Part shown: positions 45,145 through 54,970 of the stretch, piece after piece
Position numbering within the stretch: the first letter of the stretch is position 1
How the letters are laid out: each line of letters starts with the position of its first letter
Source of the DNA: Linnemannia hyalina
Taxonomy: Eukaryota > Mortierellomycota > Mortierellomycetes > Mortierellales > Mortierellaceae
Assembly: GCA_019671135.1 (NCBI GenBank)
Contig: JAHRHY010000004.1
Location: 1,860,001-1,924,000, forward strand
DNA: 64,000 nt
Direction of reading: 5' to 3'
Notes under the pieces: generated by a model
Database searches by the model: none
Seen by the model: the letters and a program-made list of their open reading frames with translations, nothing else
Told to the model about the DNA's origin: nothing
Program-made: the position numbers and the translations under genes

Positions 45145-47534
45145 TTATGGCTGTGGAGGTGTCGGTACTGAAGAGATGAAGTTTTTGAATCCTGCAAGTA
45201 GGTCGGGATGATTCCAGAAAATAAGCGACACTTCAGAGTAGACCTAGGAACGTAGTCAAGAGGAAAATAATACGTTAATGACGCGAATCGAGTATGGTGT
45301 TCAAGATGCTCACTCTTAATCCAAAGAGTACATGGGCGACAGGTCATGATGGGAGCTCCTACCTGGTCGATTGTCCAGCCGTTGCGCTGATACTTTTCCA
45401 GTGCAAAGATGAACCGATCGTACATTGACATATCGCCCTTGGCAGCATGCTATTTTTTTGGCGGTAAAAAAGGTGTGATTTCGTGTTAGATCAGAATCCT
45501 GGAAAGGATCGTTACTTGCAACTCAAAACTTCGCCGAACCATGCTGAAAGAGTGGATTATACCTTGACAGATTGAATGAACTCCTTTGCGTCGATAAAGT
45601 CCTGAGAAACGACCAACTCTTCTGGTGGAGCTTTTGATATGATCCTGGGCTCCGTCACTTCACAGTCTGCAATCACCGCTGGCAAGAACTTGTGGAAGCG
45701 CTGTAGTAAATGAGGGTGGTACCGCAAGATAATCGAGACGTAAAAGTAGAGCTATCATAATTAAAAGTGAATACAATAGAATGTTAGCTCCTTGTTTGAA
45801 TTGTATGTTTCTTCGTTTGATATAGGAACACAAGAACAATGGCAATGCTGCTGGAGACGTACGTTGGAGTATGAGCTGTCCTTTTTGAAGTTCCTCAGCA
45901 GTGTGATCAGGTGTTGGTACATGTCTGGCTCTTGTTGGGAGCGTTCCTATGGGACGAAGTACAAAACAAAAAGTCGGTTCGGGTCAACACTCTTTACATG
46001 GAGTTTTTCGTCCTGTCAACAGTTGTGTGCAATCATTCCACTGTTGTTAGTCCGCGCCGCATTGTACCTTGATCAAGCTCAAGAAATCAGCCGCTTCTAA
46101 GATCGTCAATCGGACGAGTAGACAAGAGCAGGAAAAAAATATTAGGAGTGTGTCAAAGTCAGGAACGTTGAGTGTCCTCAAAATTAGCATCAGTGTCCTT
46201 TTTGGCATCATATTCCATGAATCCTGGTTCTTCTGCTCACCTGGAGGTGCCACAGCAGTAGCTGCTGGTAATTGTGCTACTACTGGTGCCTTATAATCCG
46301 AGTACATCATAGGCTAGGGAAAGATAACAAAAGGGAGCGGTGATGAGTTAGAACGGTGCTCAGTTGCCTGGTTCACAGAATCGTCAAAATGCGGCATCAA
46401 AGTGTCCAGGTGGTTCAGGCTGTCAGTTTCCACATACCGGTACCAAATGGTTCAAGACCTCCTGCGTCTCTGGGATGAACTCTTTAAATCCAAGCAACAG
46501 ATCAGGCTGGTCCTGGAAAAGAGACATTACAGTGCGCACAAGTTCCTCTGCTGGGATACTAATTACAGACGAAATAGGAGTACAAGAGTTAACCAATAAG
46601 AATTTGCGCCTTACCAAGTGAATAGCAATATCAATTGAATATTACAAAAATCACACACGGTCAGTCATGATGCTTGATGAATACTTACATCAAGCTGTTG
46701 TAGCTTTCCAGGACGGTCATGAAGTCCTTGTAAACCTGAGGGTTGTTTTCGTACGCTTTTTTGACAGAGCTGACATAGTCGACAGCGCTCTTGTACATGG
46801 GTGTGTCCTGTGGCGTAACTCCCGCTGCTGCAGCACTCAGAACCGCTGACGAAGTCGTTCCGTGAAGATGAAGACTATCAACAGAGCAAGTTGTGGGCGC
46901 AAGAAAGAGAAAGACGAATGAAGACCGTCAGTTAGGTATATCAATTCGATCCAATGCGGCGTTGTTTTGTTAGCTATTGTGGGTCAAAGTAAAAAAAAAG
47001 AGCCGAATCCTGCATATGCATTACAATTGCCACGGCATGTTCCCTGACAAAGATACACAAGTCCAAAAATAACAAGCCGGGCAAACAAAAAACGACAATC
47101 AAAGCAAAAAATAACAAATTGCCTTGCCATGTCCCAATAATCTCCACACAATGGCAATGAACTTACTCGTTGCCACGCGAGTTGTTTTGAGACAGGGAGA
47201 CCAATTGCTGCGCAATGGCCATCCGGGCATCAGGTTGGGCCTGTTGCTGTTGAAGCTGTAGTTGTTGGGATTGCTGGTCCATGGCTGCGATATTGCTCTG
47301 GACCGCATTGGTGATATCCGACATGAGCATGTCGATATTGTGGGCTGAGGAAGGAACGGCAGAGTTGGTGCTACTGGTGCTGCCGCTGGTGGGTACTCGA
47401 CTGTTTGTGCCACTCAGGGCGAGTGTGATATCATTGGCAGTTGAGTCCAATGGGGTCCCGGCGAGTGAGCGAGCAAACGAGGCAGCAACACTGGCATCGT
47501 CCTGTTCCTTGGAAGAATCCCGAGGTGCGCTCAT
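45145..47534 (-). CDS. Sin3-like protein made of paired amphipathic helix (PAH) domains only
   Basis: Nine exons: 47534-47167, 46874-46689, 46558-46438, 46313-46241, 46096-46068, 45946-45863, 45751-45563, 45449-45363 and 45243-45145; 1236 bases, 411 residues. After a Ser/Gln-rich start there are three PAH-like repeats. PAH1: AVDYVSSVKKAYENNPQVYK then LFQDQPDLLLGFKEFIPE. PAH2: AADFLSLIK, EPDMYQHLITLLRNFKKD, ILRYHPHLLQRFHKFLP. PAH3: AKEFIQSVKHAAKGDMSMYD then IFWNHPDLLAGFKNFI. PAH domains bind short helices of transcription factors. Sin3 itself continues with a histone-deacetylase-binding region, but here the frame ends with TAA right after PAH3. It may act as a free adaptor or a competitor of Sin3; that is inference. 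Divergent from the phosducin-like gene. Confidence 0.82.
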
Positions 47535-48389
47535 GGTTGTGTGCTGATTATTATATGGTGATTGTTGATTGGTTTTTGGTATTCGGAAATGGGAGGATTG
47601 TGTCCTGGTTGCTATGCCTGGGTGAGTTGTTGAGAAGAGGGTCACTGACAGGCAAGGAGGGACAAGTCGGTGATCCGGTTGGGAGCAAAAATGAAAAAAA
47701 GATTTTGAGTCCAGTGAGCAGGCCTATGTCCAGAAAAGAAGTGAAGAAGGAAGTGGTTTGACACGCGTGAGACGGTGAGCAATTGAATTAGAGGGAGGAA
47801 GGCGAACACATCGGTAGTTTGTTGATTGTTTGCAATGGTCAGAAGAGAAGGTAGAGTGCAGGAAAGAGAAGACTCTTACCGGTTGACGATGGAGCACTGA
47901 GGTGGAGAGAGTTCGGTTGATCCTGACAAGAGACTTTTGAGGGATTAGTTTTTGAGCAGTGAACAAAAGGGAAATATTATGGAAAAAGGAAAGAGAAAAA
48001 AAAAAGAAAAAGAAAAAAGAAAACAAGGGTCCTGAGTGGTTGCGTGGAAAAATGTGTGTGTGAGAGGCGTGCAAGAAAAGAAAAAAAATGAAAAAGAGTG
48101 AAAGAAAAAAATGTGCCGCACGAGTATGAAAACAAGTTGCCTCTCCTCGGGATTGAACTCAAGCCACACCCCTTAAGCTGCTCCCTCTTCACACGCAGTG
48201 GACGAGAAAGAGTGGTGTCGGTTTGCTGATTCAGCCAATCAGCGCTCTCACTCTCAGATCCATCCTTAATTAATCGCTGAAGACTGCAAAAAAAGGAACT
48301 AAAAGCAGCACTTCTCCTTCCTTTCTCTTCCATCACTTTTCTTTCTTTCTCACCCTCTCCTCAGACAGCCAACACCCGCATTCCTAACA
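47535..48389. promoter_or_regulatory. Divergent promoter region between the PAH gene and the phosducin-like gene
   Basis: About 855 bases between two start codons on opposite strands. From 47,970 to 48,110 the plus strand is A/G-rich, that is CT-rich toward the PAH gene. CT-rich sequence also runs into the phosducin-like ATG. A GGGATTGAACTC string near 48,150 recalls a tRNA T-arm, but no cloverleaf can be drawn. Confidence 0.45.
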
Positions 48390-49703
48390 ATGGCCAACAA
48401 CCACGACGAAGACACCGAATGGAACGACATTCTCCGCGCCAAGGGCATCATCCCCAAGAAAGAGGAGATCACCGAGGCCGACATCGTTGACATGATTGAC
48501 GACGCCATTGCAAAACGCGACGAAAAGAACTATGAACAAAAGACCGTCGACGAGCTGGACGAACTCTTGGACGAGGACAACGAGGAGAACGAGCGCATGT
48601 TGATGGAATACAGGTAACCATTCACTTTTTGTTTACTTGTTCGCCCTATGCCATACGTTGACGTCGGTCGCCTTGTTCAGTTCACACTTTTGGCCAAAAA
48701 AACATTCTAAAGACTTCTAAAAATGTTCCGCCATGGCTCAATTGCTCACCTTGCTGATCTATCTATACACACTTTTGTTAATACTAGACAGCAAAGACTG
48801 AACGCTATCAAGCAGGAGATGTCCGAGGACAAGTTTGGCGAAATTCAGCACATTTACAAGACGGATTTCATCCGCGAGGTATCAGACGCAAGCAAGGTCG
48901 TCTGGGTCGTCGCTTACCTCTACAAGGAATAGTAAGTCCCTCGTGGCTGTCACCTTGCATGTTACTCCTTTCCAAATTCTCTACCCTTAATGACTTCTAA
49001 CTCGTCAGTTCTATCATCGTTCCACAAACATAGTCTGCCAATCTGCAAACTGATGGGAGCACACTTGGCAACAGTCGCCGCTAGGAACAAGTCGACAAAG
49101 TTTGTCAAAATCATTGGAGACCAGTGCATTCCCGACTATCCCGATCGCAACATGCCCACCCTTCTGATCTATGGTGATGGAGACGTCAAGGCTCAGCTCG
49201 TCGGTGCCACACAGCTCGGTGGACTCAACATGAAGCCAGAAGGTACTTTTTTCTTAATTCATTGTGTCGTTTTCGATATTTGTTCTTCAAAATCTGCGTC
49301 TCTTGGTGCTTTTTTTAGGCCATTGCAATCTGTGAGACCCACGTCACCCTTTATCCAATTTCTTTCAGCTGACGTTCCCACCCTTTTTTTTTTCTTTGGT
49401 GATAGATATTGAGGCATACCTCCGTCGTGTGGGTGCTATCAAGGTCCCAGAATCAAGGGCGTCCAAGTCTGAGGAGGTAATAAGCGACACACACGAACAT
49501 CGATTGATCCTGCAGGAGGCAAATAATTAATTCCTTTGGCAGAGCAATATCACACAGGTCGGGTACACGCCCACACACACACACACGCACTCTAACAATC
49601 GTCCTTCATTTATATTTTTCCGTAGGTCAAGAAGTCTTCGATCCGCAGTTCAGCAGTAGCAGCCCTCAGCGACGACGACGAATATGAAAGCGACGACTAC
49701 TAG
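48390..49703 (+). CDS. Phosducin-like protein (PLP2/PDCL3 type)
   Basis: Co-chaperone with a thioredoxin fold that works with the CCT/TRiC chaperonin to fold actin, tubulin and G-beta-type proteins in the cytosol. Five exons: 48390-48613, 48788-48931, 49034-49242, 49406-49476 and 49626-49703; 726 bases, 241 residues, as usual for PLP2/PDCL3. The N-terminal acidic helices have DTEWNDILRAKGIIPKKE, a PLP2 hallmark. The thioredoxin-like part has VWVVAYLYKE joined to YLPICKLMGAHLA, FVKIIGDQCIPDYPDRNMPT, and GATQLGG. The acidic tail is SDDDEYESDDY. The acceptor at 49,034 restores LYKEYLPIC, whereas an earlier CAG would not. A G-beta gene, a possible client type, lies 46 kb away. Confidence 0.92.
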
Positions 49704-49852
49704 ACCCCCCTCTTTCTCCCCCCTAATATCAATTTCCATTTTCAAAACGAAATCTTCGAATGTCTCGGGTTGTTTATTCATATCCTTTGCAAAAGGAGAA
49801 TTTCCTGTCATGATTTCCTCACCATTCTAGTTCCCAGGATGGATGTTGTGTT

Positions 49853-50544
49853 CTATGCGCGCTCCTTGCCCTTGGAAGCCCTATACTCCACTTCCTCAGG
49901 TTCGTCCTCCAAGTCGTCCAAGTCTGCCGCCAAATCCATTGGTGCAATATAAACATCCTCCCACGCTCCAGCTAGAAAATAATACATGCACAAGAAACAA
50001 TAGTTTATGTTAGTTTCTTAAAAGCTGACAGCAAAAAGTAAATCTACATTCTTAACAGCACATACAAAAAAACACAAGGCATGAAATTCTTACAAGGAGT
50101 CCTAAAGACCATAGCAACGACCTGATGGTCCACAAGTCCCGAATTCGTTAAAGTCTTGGTGTCAACCAGCTCAACAGGTCGGCTGGCGTTCTTGTAATCA
50201 AAGAGTTGAATGTCTGCCGGGTGGGTGATAGCCGCCGCAGACTCGTCCCGTTCCTTGGTCGATGAAAGCGCCTTGATGATCCTTTGCTTCAGCGTCAAGA
50301 CTGTGTCTGCGTTAGGGTTGGCGGTATTGACAAAGATTGTCTGCGTGTTGCGCTTTACTCTGTAGCATTGGGACAAGGCCTAAAAGTTGAAGGCGACAAA
50401 AAAAGGAGCAATGGGCCATGGGCATTGATTGGTTAGGTCCAAGACGAAGGCGGAATAACCTTGACGCGCGTCAAAGTTGATCTCGATGTTAATGTCTAGA
50501 TGGTGTAAATAAAAACGACCAGTGTGAGCCTGTGTTTTTACCAT
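49853..50544 (-). CDS. Elongin B-like ubiquitin-fold protein
   Basis: Elongin B pairs with Elongin C in cullin-based ubiquitin ligases and in the Elongin transcription factor. Exons: 50544-50542 (ATG only), 50379-50094 and 49971-49853; 408 bases, 135 residues (human 118). The ubiquitin-like part has YRVKRNTQTIFVNTANPNA, LTLKQRIIKAL, DIQLFDYKN, KTLTNSGLVDHQVVAMVFR. The tail has GAWEDVYIAPM, matching the Elongin B C-terminal region that ends in an acidic segment. An insertion with DESAAAITHPA lengthens the middle loop. The second exon has no in-frame ATG before the domain. An ATG directly followed by a GTAAAA donor at 50,541, a CTAAC branch site and a TTTTAG acceptor at 50,380 gives an in-frame start. 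Tandem with, and 223 bases from, the next minus-strand gene. Confidence 0.82.
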
Positions 50545-50767
50545 TATTGTAGTTGTCGAGAATGAGAGGGGTGGTGGTTGATGGGAAAAGAGATGTGGAA
50601 GAGTGGGAAGAATGAAAAGAAAGGACAAAGAATGCACTTCAAGGGGCTAGAAAGTCAACTTTGTTCATGCAAAAGAAATAAGGACTGTCAAGGGAAAAAT
50701 GGTGGCGCACCAGACCAAGCGACCACCGGCTCTAAGACCCAGCGTCATCCCAAGAAGTCCCAACTTC

Positions 50768-52468
50768 CTATGGATCCTCATTGTTGTTATTACTGTTACT
50801 GTCATCATGGTGACGGGGTTCCCTGGCTTCCTGGCTGCTTGTGCTCCTGCAACGCCGTCCATTGCCCTGGCTGTCCTCGCTCAGGCTACTGTTGCTTGTG
50901 CTAGGTCCCATAGCACCATCAACAAGGGACTCGGCTCCATTATGCCCGCTCTCTGTGAAGAAGTTGCCAACACTCTGAGAGGTTGCCATCCATGGGTCCC
51001 CCGCCACCACAGACGGTGTATCTCGCGGTGATCGATATACTCCAGCTGCACTGTCCCATCCGTCCGTCAGCCGATTGTTCCATACGTCCCGTTCAGATGT
51101 TCGACGGTGCTCAGCAATTCTGTTGGGCTACAGACACAACAGCGAAAGCAAAAAATGCTAATTAACACACAGTACCATTTTGATTTTCATACCACAACAA
51201 ACAAGAGCGAAGCAGACTGATCGACTTACAGAAGTAATTCTTGTCGTAACGGGGTGCCAAGCTGGCTCAGTTTGTCGCCTCCGCTGGGCAGCCGGGGCCG
51301 TTGAGTTCCTGTCCCCCTGTACTCGTCTGGCTTCCGTTGGAGACTCAGCCCAGGTGACCGATGCAGGCGGTTGGACGTTTTCCTCTCTCGACGTTCGATC
51401 GTCCATGACCCACTCCCTCTCGTTAGGTGTAGTTCCTGAAGTGATGGTCTGACCGAGGATTCCGTCCCATGTCTTGCGCAACTCCAGTTCACTTTGTCCA
51501 AGTCCCATTTGAATGACTCTTCGGACCGGTTCCTGTTCCAGAGCCTTGCACACGCCCAAAAGGACAGCTCGAAGTGCTTTGCGATCGTCCAGCTGCAGCC
51601 AGACTGGGGACTCCTCGGGGTTGGAGTCAATACTGGGCAACTGGACATTGTTGATAGCGACGACCATCCCTGCTTGCTCAGCAATGAGTTTGATGCGCTC
51701 CTGAGAGATTCCTTGCCGGGTGCAGGCGTCTAAATTTGGCTCCTCGACAAGATAGGTCTTGAAGCCGTGAGAGGTCAGCATCAAGTACTGGATGACTCGG
51801 AAGGGCATGCTTAGCAGAATCGTGACCGACCAAGACTTTGGCTCCATTGACTCTGTTGCTTCTTGTTGCGTGTTGTTACGAGGGCCAAAGAACTGCTCCC
51901 ATGCCAGATCGTAATCCGTCTTCCACTTATTTACACCCTGCATACTCGGTGGCGAGGCCAAATCTGTTGTTATGGATGCCTCGTACGATGACAAAGCCTT
52001 TGTAGATGATGTCGATGGCTCGGTCAAGTTGATTAGATATCCGTGAGGTGTTGCTTGGTCATCGATTTGAATCCTGCCTGCTGTAAGACGTCCTGCTATC
52101 GTGTCACTCTCCCTTTGGTCATTCTTTGTCTGCTCCAAGGAAGGCGGTTGTTGTTCCCTTCTTGTATGAACCACAGAAGATGTCTGTCTTTTCTGCCCTG
52201 GACTTGCACCTGCCAAGACTGCGCTGGTTCCTTGTGGCGCAGGATCGGCGTTATTTGTGGGGTTCAGGAAGCTGTAGGCGATCGCGGTGGCCACATCGGC
52301 TGGCCGTCCGTAGACGTCGAAGCGAAAGTCGCGCTGCTCGATGACGACGGGGTGCTCCTTCATGATGTCGAGGTGTGGGCGCAGGATACCGAGGTTGGTG
52401 GGTCCAAGAGAGAATCGAAGGCACACGTTGGGGTCCTCACCCGTTGAAGGCGGTGAGGACGACTCCAT
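50768..52468 (-). CDS. Unrecognised 532-residue protein, possibly KH-like
   Basis: Two exons, 52468-51230 and 51127-50768, joined in phase 0 (TCT|CCC) to give 532 residues. The frame is open upstream, but the first ATG after the CT-rich leader that begins a protein-like sequence is at 52,468 (MESSSPPSTGEDPN). Two conserved-looking regions stand out: residues about 12-65 (VCLRFSLGPTNLGILRPHLD then FDVYGRPADVATAIAYSFLN) and about 225-330 (WSVTILLSMPFRVIQYLMLT, then ERIKLIAEQAGMVVAINNVQ). Their alpha/beta pattern with GPTNLGIL loosely recalls KH RNA-binding folds, but I cannot confirm that. Linkers and the last 120 residues are Ser/Thr/Asn-rich and likely disordered. No signal peptide or membrane helix. 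Confidence 0.72.
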
Positions 52469-52780
52469 ATCGAAGGGATTTGGTTCCAAGTCAGGGTGTG
52501 CTTTATAGCTGTGTATTTTAATGTTTGTGCTTATGTGTGTGCGTGGGTCGGAGGATAATGTGTGTGAGAAGATTGAAAAAGAGAAAAAGGGATAAGGAAA
52601 CAAGAGAGGAAAAGACAATAAAGAAAATTTTGGCTCTTTTTGAACGAGATGGCCACGCCACCATTTTTTACAGAAAAAGTTTATTATGCATGGTTCGTTG
52701 TGTGAAGTGTAATGTAGTGTTGTACAGGTGAAAGAGAATGCAGAATAGGGTAAGAGTATGTAACATAGGGAGGCGCCGGT

Positions 52781-54970
52781 TTATATCCGACGTGCCCTAG
52801 ACTGTGGTTCAGGTCCCATCTCGCCCATCTCGGGAATCGAGTCGTGACCGGAGGACATGGACGAGACGGAGCAGGTCTCGACAGAATCCATATCCTGATC
52901 CTCATCGTAGCGAGTTGACGCTGTCGACCAGGGTGCTGACGTAGCCGATGTCGACGGAGAAGGAGCACCGTGGTACAACCCCGTAGGCTGAAGAAAGCCG
53001 TTTGCAGATGTGGTCGAGATAGACGAAGGAGCGCCACCAAACATCGAGGTTGATCCTTGTTGTGCAGTCAGACTGGCTGTTTGCTGGGGTTGTGGACTGA
53101 GGTGGTGCATTTGTATCACGGTCGATACTCCTGATATGCTATCCAGTGCTGGGTTGGACGAATTGTGACTGGAAAAGGCAATGTCTGGCACTGCCAGGAA
53201 TGGCGTGTTGGGATAAGTAGTTTGTTGCTGCTGCTGCTGCTGCTGCTGCTGTTGCTGGCTCAAATACGACTGATCATCCTGGATCTCGACCATAGGAGGC
53301 GCTCTTGTTCGCGCGGAATTCCTGCGTACATGGTGGTGAGTTTGTTGATAGGTCGGTGACGGACATGTTGTGGGATCGGCCATGGATGTTGTCGACAGAA
53401 CAGAGCTTGTCCTCCATTTGGATCGGTCCACCGTGGCTTCATTGGTCGACAGGTACTGCTCATCACCCTTGCGGATAGTCTTGCTGCTGGATCGACGGAT
53501 TGTACACGGCTCGCTGTCTCTTGAATCCCAAAGAGTCCCGCTTCCTTCGCTGACGCCGGAGTCCCTCTCAGATGTGCTGGATAATGTCCTGATAGGTTCA
53601 GGAGCCTCTAATGCTGCTGCCACGTCCCGCTCGGGTGAAATTGACCGAGCATAGTAAGAATCGCCATCAGAATCATAATCGCCGTCGCCCTCAATGGTTG
53701 TATCGGTGACGGTCCTGCAGACAAGGAACATGGCGGCGATGGAGACACCGCAGAGGACCCAATTGGTGACCAGGTAGGCATACAGTGGCGTCCCGGCGAG
53801 ATCGAGGGGTGCAGCCACAGCGCTCCCAAGGGACTGGATCGCCTTGAAGAATCCTGCGTAGCGTGAGAGCTCATCATGTTTGTTGGAGAGGGCGCCCATG
53901 AGCCAGTAACAGTAGACGGCAAAGGCGGCGTCGCAAAAGCCAAACATGGTGAAGATGGTCAAGAGTTCCGAGTAGGTCGATCCGTGCTCAAAGTCGATTA
54001 AGTCGGGGTTGACAGATCTCCGTTGCCATTTATGCTTGAGCTGAAGCAAGAAGGCGCCAAGCCAGGTGGACATGAAGAGGACGGCAACAACCAAGAGGCC
54101 TAACATGGCTCGCTTTGGTCGTTTCCATGGAAGTTTGTCGAGCAGATGGCCAATGACGAGCGCACCGACGATCTGTGCGACCCAAAAGACGATCGAATTG
54201 AGACACCGTGTCCTGATATTAAAGTTGGATCCGTTGAAGTCGTTGAACTGGTAGGTGTAGCAAAAGTTGGAGAAGAAGAAGGCGGGGATGAGGAGGAGCA
54301 TGCGCCAGTCGCAAAAGACGGACAGAATCGCCCTAAACTCTGCTCGGACACCTGCAAACTTTGCGACGATCACGGGCTCTCCGTTATCACGGACGATGGT
54401 CGAAGGTTTGGAGAGGAAGAAGGCGAAACAGGTCGAGACACCCATGACGGCCATGTAGACGATGTAGGTCGAAGGGGAGACGTCGTCGAGGTCAGCGTGA
54501 AGAGAGTTGTTCATGATGAGGGGGAGGGCCGAGCCGAGGACGGCGCCGACGTTAAAGATTGCCCAGAAACAGGCGATGTACTTTCCCTTGTTGTTTTCGG
54601 TGGGATAGGACATCATCATGGCGCCCTGGGTAACCCAGATACAGCCGGCGCCGAGGCCGAGGAGGATGCCTGCAAGAGGAGGGTAGATCGAATGTTCGTC
54701 GTTCCTGGCGAGGTACATGGCTCCGGCGTAGAGGAAAAAGGTAAATCCACCAAAAGCGGCACAGGGGCGTGGCCCGAGCATGTTGTAGGTTCCACCGGCG
54801 ACGAGGAAGCCGATGATATATGCTATGGAGGAGGAGGTGATGGCCATGTTCTGGGCAGTGGGCGAGTGGTTTCCTGCATTGCCGATCGAGGACATTGCAT
54901 TGAACATGCCTATGGTGCCTAAGCAAATGACGCCGATCAGGATGATCTGGCGCATGGCTCTGGTGACCAT
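52781..54970 (-). CDS. UNC93-like major facilitator membrane transporter
   Basis: Single exon, 729 residues. The first about 440 residues carry ten or more hydrophobic helices in MFS order. Family-like motifs: FNAMSSIGNAGNHSPTAQN in the first loop, LGPRPCAAFGGFTFFLYAG, LGLGAGCIWVTQGAMMMSYP and ENNKGKYIACFWAIFNVGAV, typical of the UNC93-like (DUF895) branch in fungi. Substrate unknown; the family is placed in plasma or vacuolar membranes and linked to ion or small-molecule transport. From about residue 445 a cytosolic Ser/Thr-rich tail follows, with an 11-13 residue polyQ (about 53,228-53,260), suggesting regulation by phosphorylation or trafficking. The ATG at 54,970 is the first in frame; its upstream minus strand is CT-rich. 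Confidence 0.88.
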   Translation of the reverse strand: MVTRAMRQIILIGVICLGTIGMFNAMSSIGNAGNHSPTAQNMAITSSSIAYIIGFLVAGGTYNMLGPRPCAAFGGFTFFLYAGAMYLARNDEHSIYPPLAGILLGLGAGCIWVTQGAMMMSYPTENNKGKYIACFWAIFNVGAVLGSALPLIMNNSLHADLDDVSPSTYIVYMAVMGVSTCFAFFLSKPSTIVRDNGEPVIVAKFAGVRAEFRAILSVFCDWRMLLLIPAFFFSNFCYTYQFNDFNGSNFNIRTRCLNSIVFWVAQIVGALVIGHLLDKLPWKRPKRAMLGLLVVAVLFMSTWLGAFLLQLKHKWQRRSVNPDLIDFEHGSTYSELLTIFTMFGFCDAAFAVYCYWLMGALSNKHDELSRYAGFFKAIQSLGSAVAAPLDLAGTPLYAYLVTNWVLCGVSIAAMFLVCRTVTDTTIEGDGDYDSDGDSYYARSISPERDVAAALEAPEPIRTLSSTSERDSGVSEGSGTLWDSRDSEPCTIRRSSSKTIRKGDEQYLSTNEATVDRSKWRTSSVLSTTSMADPTTCPSPTYQQTHHHVRRNSARTRAPPMVEIQDDQSYLSQQQQQQQQQQQQTTYPNTPFLAVPDIAFSSHNSSNPALDSISGVSTVIQMHHLSPQPQQTASLTAQQGSTSMFGGAPSSISTTSANGFLQPTGLYHGAPSPSTSATSAPWSTASTRYDEDQDMDSVETCSVSSMSSGHDSIPEMGEMGPEPQSRARRI

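Noticed and set aside
48140..48185. tRNA-like T-arm string (GGGATTGAACTC) in the divergent promoter
   Set aside because: No matching acceptor, D or anticodon stems can be drawn on either strand; at most a decayed fragment or chance.
54146..54922. 258-codon plus-strand frame antisense to the UNC93-like gene
   Set aside because: Gly/Asp/Glu/Val-rich shadow of a membrane-protein exon; the minus-strand frame carries clear family motifs.
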